Positions 22,301 through 34,480 of a DNA stretch of 64,000 bases are shown one piece after another. Below the pieces are notes generated by a model. The model saw only the letters and a list, made by a program, of their open reading frames with translations. It did no database searches and was not told the DNA's origin. Origin of the DNA: Dasypus novemcinctus (Eukaryota; Chordata; Mammalia; Cingulata; Dasypodidae); NCBI RefSeq assembly GCF_030445035.2, contig NC_080694.1, positions 71,625,147-71,689,146 of the forward strand, read 5' to 3'. The translations under genes and the position numbers were made by a program. The first letter of the stretch is position 1; each line of letters begins with the position of its first letter.

Positions 22301-24200
22301 AAAAGTGTATATAAAAAACCCACAGGTAACATCATTTACAAACATGAAATCCTAAAATCTTTCCCTCTAAGATCAGGAACAAGACAAGGATGCCCACTAT
22401 CACCCCTTCTATTTAACATTGTCTTAGAAGTACTTGCTAGAGCACTGAGATAAGAATCAGATATAAATGCATCCAAATTGGAAATGAAGAATTCAAAATT
22501 TCATTATTTGCTGATGATATGATCCAATACATAGAAAACACTGAAAAGTCTACAAGAAAGCTTCTAGAACTCATAAATGAGTTCAGTAAAGTCACAGGTT
22601 ATAAGATCAATGTGCAAAAATCAGTAGCATTTCTGTACACCTATAATGAGCAATTTCAGAAGGAAATCAAGAAACAAACAGCATTTACAATAGTAAACTA
22701 AAAAATCAAATACCTAGGAATAAATTTAACTAAAGATGTGAAAAGCATATACACAGAAAACTACACAACCCTATTCAAGAAAATCAAAGAAGACCTAAAT
22801 AAATGGAATAATATTCCCTGTTCATGGATAGGAAGACTAGATATTATTAAGATGTCTATCCTATCCAAACTAATCCATAGATTTGATGCAATCCCAAAAA
22901 AAACAACAGAGCATTCTTTAATGAACTAGAGAAACTACAAAATTTATTTGGAAAGGAAAGAGACCCCGAATAGCAAAGACATATTGAAGAAGAAAAATGA
23001 AATCAGAGGAATTACACTGCCTGACTTCAAAACATACTACAAAACTTCAATAGTGAAAATGTCATGGTATTGGCACAAGGATAGACACACTGACTAAAGG
23101 AACTGACTTGAGAACTCTGTTATAGATCCTCATATATACAGTCATCTGATATTCAACAAGCCACCAAACCCACTCAACTGGGAGAGAATGGCCTCTTCAA
23201 CAAATGGTGTCTAGAGAATTGGATATCAATATACATAAGAAGAAAAGAGGATTACCATCTCACACCTTATACAAAAATCATCTCAAGATGGATCAAAGAC
23301 CTAAATATAAGAGCCAAGATGGTAAAGACCTTGGAAAGCAATGTAGAGAAGCATCTACAGGAACATGTAGTAGGAAACGGCTTCATGAACTTAACACCCA
23401 CAGCATGAGCAGCAAAAGAACAAATAGATTAATGGGACTTCCTCAAAATTAAAGCCTTCTACATCTCAAAGGAGTTTGTCAAGAAAGTGAAAAGAGAGCT
23501 TACACAATGGGAGAAAATATTTGGTAACCATGTATCTGAAAGGAGACTTATATCTTGCATATATAAAGGACTCTTTATCTTGAAAATAAAAAGACAAACA
23601 GTCCATTTTAAAAATGGGAGAAAGATTTGATCAGATACCTCTCCAAAGAAGATACACAAATGGCCAAAAACACGTGAAAAAATGCTCAAAATCACTAGCT
23701 ATGAGGGAAATGCAAATCAAAACACAATTTGATACTATCTTACTCCGATAAGACTGACAGCTATTGAAAAATCAGAAGTCTACAATTGTTGGAAAGGATG
23801 TGGAGAAATACAACACTCATTTACTGCGGGTGGGAATGCAGAAGGATCCAACCATTCTAGAGGACACTTTGGCAGTTTCTCAAAATCTAACTGTAAATTT
23901 TCCATATGACCCAGCCATTCCACTGCTGGGTATATACCCAGTAGAACTGTAAACAAGGAAGTGAACTGATACATGCAAACCAATGTTCATAGCAGCACTA
24001 TTCACTATTTCCAAAAGTTGGAATCAACCCAAATGCCCATCAGCAAATGAATGGATAAATAAAATGTGGTATATACATACAATTCTACTCAGCTATAAGA
24101 ATGAATACAGTATGAGCACATGTGATAACATGGATGAATCTTGAGAACCTTAAGTTGAGTGAAGCAACCCAGGCTTTGAAGGACAATTACTATGTAACCT
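19360..24200 (+). pseudogene. LINE-1 ORF2 (endonuclease/reverse transcriptase), decayed
   Basis: The endonuclease start is recognisable at about 19360 (LNVNGLNSPVKRIR). It is cut at 19479 by a nested insertion and resumes at 20534. Later landmarks: a linker region (21260-21560), the reverse-transcriptase region with [27 protein letters not shown] (about 22370-22447), the catalytic FADD at 22507-22518, then [28 protein letters not shown], and the Cys-rich C-terminal region up to about 24200. Many stops and frame shifts are scattered throughout, so it is an old dead copy. It belongs to the full-length plus-strand element 9379-27172. Confidence 0.85.
19480..20533 (+). mobile_element. 5'-truncated LINE-1 3' end nested in ORF2
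   Basis: About 1.05 kb, with perfect 14-bp target duplications aagaaacacatctt at 19466-19479 and 20534-20547. It contains the recurrent LINE-1 3' UTR seen at 26150-27130, ending with the G-rich tract (20443-20470) and a poly(A) at 20522-20535. The interruption falls within the endonuclease part of the host LINE-1. Confidence 0.93.
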
Positions 24201-27172
24201 CACTTATATGAAATAAGTAAACCAAGCTGTCTCAGAGAGCTAGAGACTGGATCATAGGCTTAAAGGAATTTGGGGAGTAGAGAAAGGTTGCAAGCTGACA
24301 CCTACCTGGGTGAAAGCTATGATAAACTGGAGGTAAGTATTTATACAGGGAAAGGATAAAATGTGGACACAGGGATACCTTTGGGTGGGGCTTTGTAGGT
24401 TTGAGGGGTCTAGGGATGGAAGGATGGGTAAGATGGTGCAAGAAATTGAGGGGAGGGTTGGGGGAACATTTGAACCTAGGACATTGTCATGAATGTGGTT
24501 GAAAGTATAATGTTGAGAAAACTTTTTCAAAAATATAATGAGGAAGGTTACCTGTTTAAGATGCTTAAAGAAGAGAATGTAAAAAAGGGCAGGCTTCTAG
24601 GGAGTATGTGAGTGCTCATTTTGTCATAGTGGGTTATATCATTGGATGGAGATCCATACAATGAAGCTAAAGATATACCCACATCCTGGGGAAAACTGAT
24701 GTTATCAAATAGAGGGAATTGTATCTCTCAAGAGAATTGGTGACCCCCAATGCATTAGGGCAGTTGGTCATGTCAAGCTCTCAACATTGTTGCAAGTATC
24801 TCTGGACATAGTCCTTCAAGTAATGAAGATTTATTGTCATTGCGAGCCTTGTCATTGTGAGGGGCAAAGAGGTATTGAATAAATGGAATCAGTGAATTGT
24901 GGGGCAATGGAAATGTTCCACAAGATCATGCAAAGATGGATATAAGACATGTCAAATTATACTAAAAATGTATAAAAGCCTATAGGCTAAAATATAAACC
25001 ATAATGTAAAACATAAGATAACTGAAAATTCAGAAAATTGTCTATCTAAAATATAAACCGTAATATAAACCCAAGTGTAACCATATTTGACAGCTATTGT
25101 CTTAATATCTGTACATCAGTTGCATCAAATAGAATATGAACATGTAAAAAGATCATTGCCGGTGAAGGGACAAAGTGTTTGACGTTGGATATGTGGAGGC
25201 ACCATATATTGTATATATGAATTACTGTGATCTAAAACTTTTGTGAAGACAAACTTAATAATTAGAAAAAAGAAAAAGAAAAGAAAGGATGTAGACACTG
25301 AGGAAGAAATGGAAGAATTTGCTTTGCCACTGTATATACAGGGAAACACTTATTGCAGTTATAAAAGGTAAAATTTCAAAAACAAAGCTTTTTCATTTTT
25401 TTTTCATTTTTTGATACCCCAATTTATTTTGACATTAATTTTTCTAAATTAGTATGTATTCTATATTTAACCTTTAAACCCATCACTATATTCCATTTTA
25501 CTAATAAGGGAACTTTGCAATGTATTAGGCTTCATTTTCAATGATATTTTAGACCAGAGTGGTTCACCTGTGGCAGGGGAGGAATACTGGTGTGAGGCAC
25601 TATGGAGAGGGGGTGCATGGTTGGGAGGGACTTATCCAGGGCATGTATACAGGGTGCATAAATATGTTTGGATATTTTCATTGTGGATACATTTAAAAAC
25701 GACAACTGAAGGAGTGCTGAGTTCCTAGCCAAGGGAGCTCTTTCACATTCCCCAATGGAAAAGCAGAAATTCCCCAAGTGCAATGGCTAAGACCATAAAG
25801 AAGGATGGTCCAACAATGAGCCCTTGATACTAATGACTATGCTTGTGAGCCTGTGCACCTGAAGTAAGAACTAGACCTAGAGCTGCAGGGTGTCTAAGAG
25901 TTAACTCCTGAGAGCCTCCATGTTGCTCAAATGTGGCCACTCTCTAAGCAAAACTCAGTGTGTAAATGCATTACCTTCCCCCCAGCATGTGACATGACTC
26001 CTGGGGATGAGCCTTCCTGGCTCTGAGTGATTACTACCAAGTACCACCTGATGATGTCAGTAGAAAATAACCTTGAGTAAAAGGGCCATCTCAGACCTGC
26101 AGAATATCTCAGCCTACATGTAATATCAGGTGTTAAAAATGTTTTTTGATCATGAATAAAAGGGGAAAATGGAAAGGACAAATGAGTTTATATGGCTATG
26201 AATCTCCAAAAAGGAGTCAGGAGGTCATAAGAGGGGTTGCCCTTATGCACAACTCAGCAGGGTCCCAGAGACAGCCCAGGTATTGGTTCTTCTGAGAGCT
26301 ACAGGTACCCGCAGGTTCTATGGTCACGGCAGATGGAGTTCAGTGTCATGTCAGTTGGCCCTACTTTGGAGTTTGTTTTCCTGAGTGTGATAGAGTTGGA
26401 CTCAGATGTGATCTGTGTTCACAAGCCTCTCCTGGTACTTTTACCAGGCCTGTGGTTGGTGCTGGAGATTGGTGTATGCTCAGGGGATCTGAATCTCTGG
26501 ACTGTCCATGTGATAGCCAGGCCATGATCCTCAACAGACTTGCAACTCCTACCCACTGGTTTATTGGACTTACCCCAGACAAAACAAGGAGCTGAAGGTC
26601 AACCACCACACCAAGGAGCCAAGAGTGCCTGCAACTGAAAGCAGGAGAATTGCATCCATCATCCAAGTGTTATCTACACCTCCTCTCGATATAGAGGTGG
26701 AGTGGACATAACCATCCCAGGGTCCACAGGATGGAGGAATAGAGTATGGATTACAGTGGACTTACTGATAATCTATTCTGGAACTATTGTGACTATTAAT
26801 GGAAGAAAATGTAACATTGATGTGGAGAAAGTGGCCATGGTAGGTACTAAAAGTAGGGACAGGGAAGAAGAGATATGATGTGGGGGCATTTTCAAGTCTT
26901 GGAGTTGTCCTGAGTGGTACTGCAGGGACAGTTGCTGGACATTGTATGTCCTGCCATGGCCCACTGGTGGACTGGTGGAAGGTATAAACTATAATGTAAA
27001 CCATTATCCATGTGTTGCAGCAGTGCTCAAAACTGTATTCATCTAATGCAATGAATGTCCCATGATGATGAAAGAGGTTGTTGATAAGGAGTGGGTTGAG
27101 GGGGTGGGGGGTATATAGAGGCCTCGTATTTTTTGAATGTAACATTAAAAAAACAAAGAAAAAAATATAAAG
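24200..27172 (+). mobile_element. Plus-strand LINE-1, long 3' UTR
   Basis: About 2.9 kb of non-coding sequence lies between the ORF2 end and an A-rich end at 27146-27172. That the part from about 24840 to the end is one unit is supported by the independent inverted copy at 58627-60968, which has the same order without a break. The last 100 bp hold the motif found in every copy: a TGTCCCATGATGATG-like stretch, a G-rich tract (27087-27111), then ATGTAACATTAAAA. Confidence 0.75.
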
Positions 27173-27174
27173 GA

Positions 27175-27615
27175 CCAAATATGGATTAGAGTGGACTTAC
27201 TGATATTCTATTCATGAACTATTATGATTAGTAATCGAAAAAAATGTTGCATTGGTGTGAAGAAAGTGGCCATGGTGGCTGCTGGGGGTGGGGAATTGGA
27301 GGAAGAGATGAGATGTGGAGGCATTTTCGGGAATTGGAATTGTCCTGGGTGATGCTGCAGGGACAGTTACTGGACACTGTATAACTTCCCATGGCCCACT
27401 GGATGGAATGTGGGAGAGTATGGGCTATGACGTGGACCATTGACCATGATGTGCAGTGGTGCTCAGAGATGTATTCACCAAATGTAATGAATGTCTCATG
27501 ATGATGGAGGAGATTGTTGCTATGGGGGGAGGAGTGGGGTGAGGGGAGTGGGAGGTATATGGGGACCTCATATTTTTTTAATGTAATATTTAAAAAATAA
27601 ATAAAGACAAAAAAT
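27175..27615 (+). mobile_element. 5'-truncated LINE-1 3' end, second copy
   Basis: A further 440-bp 3' end directly follows the tail of the preceding LINE-1. It repeats the sequence from about 26750 on, including the G-rich tract (27522-27562) and an A-rich tail. It probably inserted into the A-rich tail; no clear target duplication could be separated from the A runs. Confidence 0.75.
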
Positions 27616-28548
27616 AAGTACATTCATCAATATCATGGAGCCATCAATTGTCCATCCTCCTTCACTATTCATCTCCCCTACTCAGGGGTTTCTTGCTGTT
27701 CCATTAGAGAATGTGGCAGAGCTCCCTAAGATGTTAATTAAATATTCTTTCAGTTATTGTGTCAATCTCCACCCACAGTGAAAATGCTCATGGACACTTG
27801 AACCCGTTCATATAACTTTTTGGTATACCACAGGTGAACCTCCTCACATGCATCCCCATCACCAACACCATACCCCAGGAATCAAACCCTGACACAGTTG
27901 TAAGCTTTCTGTGATTGAAAACATTTTCAAAAATGAAAGTAGAAAATATTCAACTACCATTAATAAGAAAATGAAATAAAAATGATAGTTTTAAAAATAA
28001 TAAATAAAATTAAAATTTTTAAATTTTGGAATAATAAAATTTTAAAAATATAAAATTAAATGTTTTTAAACATCATGTCTTTCATCACTGTAAGATCTGT
28101 TATCTTGTATGTGCAGTGAAATTTTCTTTTTTGTATTTCTGCAGGGGAATTTTTTACATTTTGTCTTCAAAGAATCTTTAGGTTACAGAAAAGACACATA
28201 CAGAATATAGGGAATTCTGTTATACCCCTTTCCCATATTAATAACATTTTACCTCTTTCCCATATTAATAAAATCTTACATGTGGATGGTACATTTGTTA
28301 CAATAGGTGTATGAATATTGAAACATTGCTGCTAACCATGGTCAATGATTTACATTATGGTTTATATTTTGAACCATACACTTTTATAACTTTTGATGAA
28401 ATTTAACATGACCTCTGGTCTAATCTTTGCATTTCTTTCTTTCTGCTCTCTTTGGGGTTAATTTGCTGTTCTTTTACTAGTTCCTCCAGGTATGGAGTTA
28501 GGTCTTTGATTTTAGTTCTTTCTTTTTTTAAATATAGGCATTTATGTT

Positions 28549-28735
28549 ATTAATATAGGCATCAGTACAACTTTTGCTGAATCCCATAGGTTTTGCCATT
28601 TTAAGTTGTTGTTTTCATTCATTTCAAGGACCTATCATTTCATTAATAGGCCTATTAATATAGGCATCAGTACAACTTTTGCTGAATCCCATAGGTTTTG
28701 CCATTTTAAGTTGTTGTTTTCATTCATTTCAAGGA
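28549..28735. repeat. 82-bp direct duplication
   Basis: The sequence at 28549-28630 is repeated, essentially identically, at 28654-28735, with 23 bp between. It lies in the linker part of the HAL1-like element's ORF2 remnant. High identity suggests a recent local duplication. Confidence 0.9.
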
Positions 28736-28859
28736 AGAATCTGATTTATTTTGCAATTTCTTCCTTGAGCCACTAGTTGTCTAAGTGTTTGTTGTTAACT
28801 GCTATATATTTGTTCTTTATCTTCTTCTCTGAATCTTACTGATTTCCAGCTTCTATCCA

Positions 28860-29690
28860 TTGTAGTCAGAGAAATTTTTGTATGATTTCAATCTTTCTGA
28901 ATTCATTGGGAGTTTTTCTTTGGCCTAGCATGTGGACTATTCTTGAGAATGGTCCATGTGAAGTTGAGAAGTATGTATATCCTGTTGTATTTGGGTGTAA
29001 TGTTCTGTATACATCTCTTAGGTCCAGAACCTCTAATGTATTATTCAATGTGTTTATTTCTTTATGGATTCATTGCCAAGATTTTCTAATGGTGATAATG
29101 GTATATTAAAATCCCCTACTTTAATTGTAGAGGCATCTATTTCTTCACTTAGTTTCTCCAATGTTTTCCTCATGTATTTTGAGGCACTATGATTAGGTGC
29201 ATAAATGTTTATGATTGTTTTTTCATCTGATAGATTTCACCTTTTATTAATATATAGTGTCATTCTTTGCCTCATAATAATTTTGCATTTAAAATCTATT
29301 TTCTCCATTATCAGTAGAACTATTCTTGCCCTTTTATGGTTCTTGTTTACAAGTAAAATTGTTTTTCAAACATGCTTTTTTGGCTTCCTTGCACTCCTGG
29401 GTCTAAGGTGTGTTTTTCATAGACAGCATATAGGTGGGCCATATCCTTATCCATTATGCAAATCTATTCATCTTAGTTGGAGATTTTTAGCCATTAACAT
29501 TCAGTGTTATTATGTTCATGAAATTACTTATATTAGCCATATTCTCTTCAGGCTTATGTATGCCATATCTTGTTTTTTCCTCTTTTATCCTTTTAGTTAT
29601 TCTTATACTATCCTCCAACTGTCTTCTTCCTGTCTTTCCTTTCAGCCTACAGAAATCTCTTTAGTATTTCTTGAACAGCAGGTTTCTTAT
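28860..29690 (-). pseudogene. LINE-1 ORF2 endonuclease remnant
   Basis: The minus-strand translation at 29048-28866 gives TLEVLDLRDVYRTLHPN and then HGPFSRIVHMLGQRKT, the conserved C-terminal part of the LINE-1 endonuclease. Upstream sequence to 29690 matches the N-terminal part. No reverse transcriptase follows. Confidence 0.75.
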
Positions 29691-29699
29691 TGACAAACT

Positions 29700-30650
29700 C
29701 TCTTAACTTGTGTTGATATGTGAATATTTTAACACTCCCTTATTTTTGAATATCAGCTTTGCTGGATAGAGAATTTTTTGCAGGAAGTTTTTTTTTTCTT
29801 TTAGCACCTTAGCTATGTCATACCACAGCCTTCTTGCCTACATGGTTTCAGATGAGAAATCATCAATCTTACTGAACTTCCCTTTTATGTGATGGATCTC
29901 TTTTCTCTTGCTGCTTTCACTATTCTCTCTTTGTCTTGAGCAGTGTACAGTTTAACAAGGCTATGTCTTGGTGTGGGCCTGTTAAGATTTATACTGTGTT
30001 TTATGCTGTGTTTCCTGAACATGTACATCCAGTCTCTCAATACAGTTGGGATATTTTCAGCCATTATTTCCTCCAAAACTCCTTCTGCTCTCTTTCCCTT
30101 CTCTTCTCCCTTTGGGATGTCTATAATGCATATATTTGTGAGTTTTGTTTTGTCATTTAGTCCCTGATTGATTTTTTTCTAACTTTTGACCTATCTGTTC
30201 TACTATCTGTCTGATTTCAGGTATACTATCTTCCATGTCACTAATTCTTTCCTCTGCCTGTTCAAATATGCTCTTGTATGCTTTCAGTATATTTTTAATT
30301 ACTTGTATTGTGCCACTCATCACCATCATATCCATTATCTTTTTATGTATGTTTAAAAGTTTTTGGTATGCTCTCCCAGGGTCTTTTTAATATCCTTAAT
30401 CTCTTCCCTCACTTCATTCATTTGATTCATGATATTTGTTTGGGCATCTTTGATTAGTTGTCCCATGTTCTCCATCTCCTTCTGTTCTTTAGCTTGTTCT
30501 TTGAACTGGACCATGTCTTCCTGTTACTTAATATGGTTCGTAATTTTTTGTTGGTATCTAGGCATCTCTTTACTTGATGGGTTTACTCATTTTGTTAACC
30601 TCTTTTTCTACTCTAGTGTTTTATTTTTTTGTCTTTGTGTGTTCTAAGAT
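29700..30650 (-). pseudogene. LINE-1/HAL1 ORF1 remnant
   Basis: The minus-strand pieces at 30335-30153 (coiled-coil-like; AEERISDMEDSIPEIRQIVE) and 30076-29885 (AENIPTVLRDWMYMF, RPTPRHSLVKLYTAQDKERI) correspond to the ORF1 coiled coil and RRM/C-terminal domain, parallel to 18465-19045. Frames are broken between and inside the pieces. Confidence 0.78.
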
Positions 30651-31393
30651 TTCACATTGACATTGGTTCCTCTTAATCTATTTCCATGCTGTTGTCTATT
30701 TCTCTTGAAAAAATAATTATGACCAGCAAAATGTAAAGTGACAAGAAGAGAAAAGAGTAGTAGTAGTCATAATAAAAAATCTAGAAGGGGAGTCATACAA
30801 GTCCTAGGAAAATAAACAATTACCATGAATGAAATATATAAGAAGTGCAGAGGAATAAGATTTGAAAAGCGGAATAGAAAAAATCAAATAAGAAACAAAA
30901 TCAAGAAAAATATTTAGAATGAATTAAAGCATCAAAATGATGAGAAGAGAGGAAAATACAGGGGAAAAGAAAAAAAAAAGGAAGAAGTAGAAAAAGGAAA
31001 GCAAACTGATTTTAAAAAGAAGAGTGAGTCTATTAAATATAATAAATTTGGAGGCCAAACAGAAAAGAGTGGGATGGATGAAAAACAATCGAAAACAGAA
31101 GATAGGAAAAAAAAAAAAGAAATGACTTAGGCAGAAAAAATTGGTAAAAGAAAAAAGAAGGGGCAGACAACAAAGAAAATGGAAATATAACAAACAAGTA
31201 ACAAAACAACAGCAGCAAAAAGAGCTACAACAACCAAACAACCAAGAAGAAACAGCCTTCCCTTTAGACCCCTAAGGAGTTTCTCAGGCTGCTGTATTCA
31301 TCAGTCAGTCACCCTACAGCCGGCCCTCTGCAGGGGATGTACCAGTTCTAAGCGATTAAAATTTTAAACTTAAAATTTAAAAGTAATGTTTTA

Positions 31394-31949
31394 TTTTTCC
31401 CCCAACCCATACTATTTTTAAATGTATTTTTGTTATAGATATTGTGAGCTTGCAAAACAATCATATGGATGTGTATATTTCCCATACAACTCCAAATCCT
31501 GGTGGAATATATGTTACTGATTATGAGATAATATCATCAGACTATTACCACCAATCATGGTCCATAGCATACATTTGGCACACTTTTTCCATGCACCTCT
31601 ATGATCAGCACAGTATAGGTTGGCATCAATGCAAGAATATTATAGTATTGCTGTTAACTACAGTCTATAGGTCACACCAATTGTAGTTTTCCCATATTTC
31701 TCCATATTCCCATCACCCTGCAATAGTGATGTACATATAGTTGTAGTAATATTTTGACAATATTCTTGCATAGTTTGTAACAAATGTCTCACACCAATGC
31801 AAAGAGTTGGTGAAGGGGTGATGTATGAGACCCCTCTGTGATGTTATGTATGTGTATTTTGTAAGTTCACAATCTTTACTATATACTTATTGTTTTAAGT
31901 GTGTTCATGTATGAGTGATATACTTCAATTTAAAAAAAAAACTGGAAAA
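31394..31949 (+). mobile_element. LINE-1 3' end insertion, probably 5'-inverted
   Basis: A 556-bp insertion with perfect 15-bp target duplications aaaagtaatgtttta (31379-31393 and 31950-31964) and an A-rich tail (31931-31949). The right part (about 31735-31930) reads as an older-type LINE-1 3' UTR in plus orientation. The left part reads like a minus-strand segment, the pattern made by twin priming. Confidence 0.75.
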
Positions 31950-32659
31950 AAAAGTAATGTTTTAAAAAATAAAAGATCCAAGAAATCATTTTTAAAAAGA
32001 ATGTCTATATGTTTCCTGCTATAAATTATCAGTTGGGTGCCTGATAACAAGGTGGATCACTGTTGAGAGACTTGGGAACTGAGGAATTCCTACACTGAAA
32101 CGAATTGTCTCCTAGGTCAATTGGACTTCAGAGAGCTTTCTGCCTGCTTCCCCCAGGCATTTTTAGCTTGTACAGCTTGCTAGAGTCCTGCAGATTAGGG
32201 ACCTGTCCCAATCCTCTGTCTAAACTAATCTCTTTTCTCTCCCTGGCAGGCAGGTGGGCATGGCAGCCTGCCTGAGCAGATCCCCCTTACCCTCTACCCT
32301 TGGGGTGGAGTACCTCTGAGATTCAAGGGACTTATTTGTCCAAACTCACCATAGAGAAAATACTCTCACCCTCTACAAGATCCTCTTCCTCAAAGGGAAT
32401 TCTCCTTCCAGGCCCTTGGCAGCAGGGGCACCCAGGCTACTTGCCATGAGGATGAGGTGCAGGTGCCATTTTCAACCACAGGAGTGAGCAACTCACGGTT
32501 TCCTTCTTTATCTTTCTAGTAGCACCTTCACTTTCTGCATATAACCAAAGCACCTCCTTCAGATAGGTACTTGCTTTCTCTCTGCTGTTCCTGAGAGATG
32601 GTCAGATGCTGTCTACCTACTCCATCTCCATTTTTATGGAAGTTCTTTCAGTGATTACA

Positions 32660-34480
32660 TTTGTTTTATAATCTATTAGATGAAATATTAAACACACCCT
32701 ACCTTTAATTTGTTTTACAAAAACTTTTCTAATTCCAAATTTATGCAAGTCTTCATCCATATTCCCACCCCCTATTACAATATATATTTTGCAGTGAATT
32801 CTTTACAAAAATCTCCTCAGGCATATTTTAGTTTAATTGATGAATCAGAGATCTAATATTACCACTATTGTTAGTGAGTTAGTATTTACCCTAATAAATA
32901 ATTTATCATTTCTTCACGGATTTGCAATGCCAGGTTTATGACATTTTATCATTCCAGACACATATTTTTATTTGAAAGTTTATGTTAATTTCAGTGATAA
33001 ATCTCCCAGAGATACATCCCAAAGATACCCAGCAATTGCATTAATTCAATCAAATTCTATTCTGCTTTTATTCCTGTCACTTTTTTCAATGTTCCAATTT
33101 CATGTTTTTACAAAACTTACGTAGGTCCGTTTTTCAGAATTGTAAAAATTGCATTTGATAGTTGTGGTGGGTAATTTTATGTTTCACCTTCTCTAGGCAA
33201 TAGTAACAATGATAATTTAAGTGTTATTGTGAAGATATTTTGTAAATATGGATATTGCCATCAATAATAAAGCTTCATAACAAAATTGACATTTCCCAGA
33301 GAAGAAGAAATTTTGCCTAAAGGCAGCAGCATCAAATCTTACTCTGGAAAGCCCTACTGATACAGTAAAAAATCCCCCTCACCAAAAAATATGATGAATT
33401 TTTCCTTAATAAACATGCTGCTTGATTTTATTTTCAGATGAACATTATAGATTTATTGGTTAACTTTCCTTACTGTTACCTTCTATTTCAAACATATTTT
33501 CAAAAATTAGTAATGTATTCTGAATTTAATGTTATTTCCAGATTTCATCATTTTTCAGACGAATGTTATAGACTTATTGGCTAACACCCCCTACTGTTAC
33601 GTTCTATCTCAAAAAGATTTTTCCAAAATTAATAATGTATTCTGAATTTAATGATATTTCCTCTTTTCAGTCTTTGAATTTTGATCTGTTGTAACAATCT
33701 TGAATTATGAAATAAATTTCACTTTACTATTGTTCAGTATTCTTTTATCTAGTCTTGAGTTTCATATAAAATATTTCCATTATGGTTTTGTGTTGCTATA
33801 CATGGGAGATATTAAACTCTATTTATATTTTTCAACAATTTTTCAACTTCTGCCTTAATGTGAAGCTTGTAATAAAGAGGTTTTCCTTATTTTTCAGTGA
33901 AAAAATCTCTTAGAAAGTGAGAAGCAGTGGGAATAGTAATTAATAATTACATGTATCTGGAAAATAGGGTAATAAAGCAGAAAACGTTTGAAAACAACAT
34001 TTTAAAGGTTTTAAAAGTCTTTATACAATTTACCAAAGGTACAATTTAAGAAAAGTTTCACCAATAGGGGATTCTGTAGAGTTGTATAGGTTTTACACAT
34101 ATTCACAAATGTATAATGTCATGTGTCAGTCATTACAGTATCAAAACAGAACAACTCCATGCCCTAAAAATGCCCTGCACTCCATGTATTCTTCCCTTGC
34201 CCTATCCTTAGAAACTCTAGTAGGGACTATCTTTATATCAGTGTCACAACTTCTTACTTTCCCTCATGATAATAGCTACAATAACAATAAACCGACTTTG
34301 GTCTATGGTTGTATTCCCCTTATATTTGTTCATTCTTCAATCTTGAAGAATTTGGGATGATGTCCACTCTGCCTCAGATTAAGAGAAGGATCAGCTGTTA
34401 TAGGGAAGAGAGAAGAAACTCTTTCTGGCAGTAGGATATATTCTTTGTGTTTTTTGGAATGAAATATATCCATCATCAAA
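32660..34480. other. Intergenic part of copy A, no gene seen
   Basis: AT-rich sequence matched by 52190-54230 in copy B. A local near-repeat is visible: about 33425-33540 resembles 33545-33660 (a motif with attatagattattgg-like and gtattctgaatttaatg-like parts), suggesting an internal duplication of roughly 115 bp. No coding signal. Confidence 0.5.

Larger units (their letters stand above)
27616..32646 (-). mobile_element. HAL1-like LINE-1 without RT, 5' part (split element)
   Basis: Read on the minus strand: a 5' end near 32636 (ATGGAGATGGAGTAG, like the usual LINE-1 start), a 5' UTR to about 30660, ORF1 (about 30650-29700), an ORF2 start with endonuclease (about 29690-28860) plus a linker (to about 28430), and then directly the 3' UTR (28420-27616), which continues at 9378-8064. 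Everything after the first 300 or so residues of ORF2, including the whole reverse transcriptase, is absent. That is the layout of half-LINE (HAL1) elements, but a private deletion in a normal LINE-1 is also possible. It is interrupted by the insertion at 31394-31949. Confidence 0.65.

Noticed and set aside
28549-28735. CRISPR-like or regulatory repeat array
   Set aside because: There are only two units, within a LINE-1 remnant of a mammalian genome.
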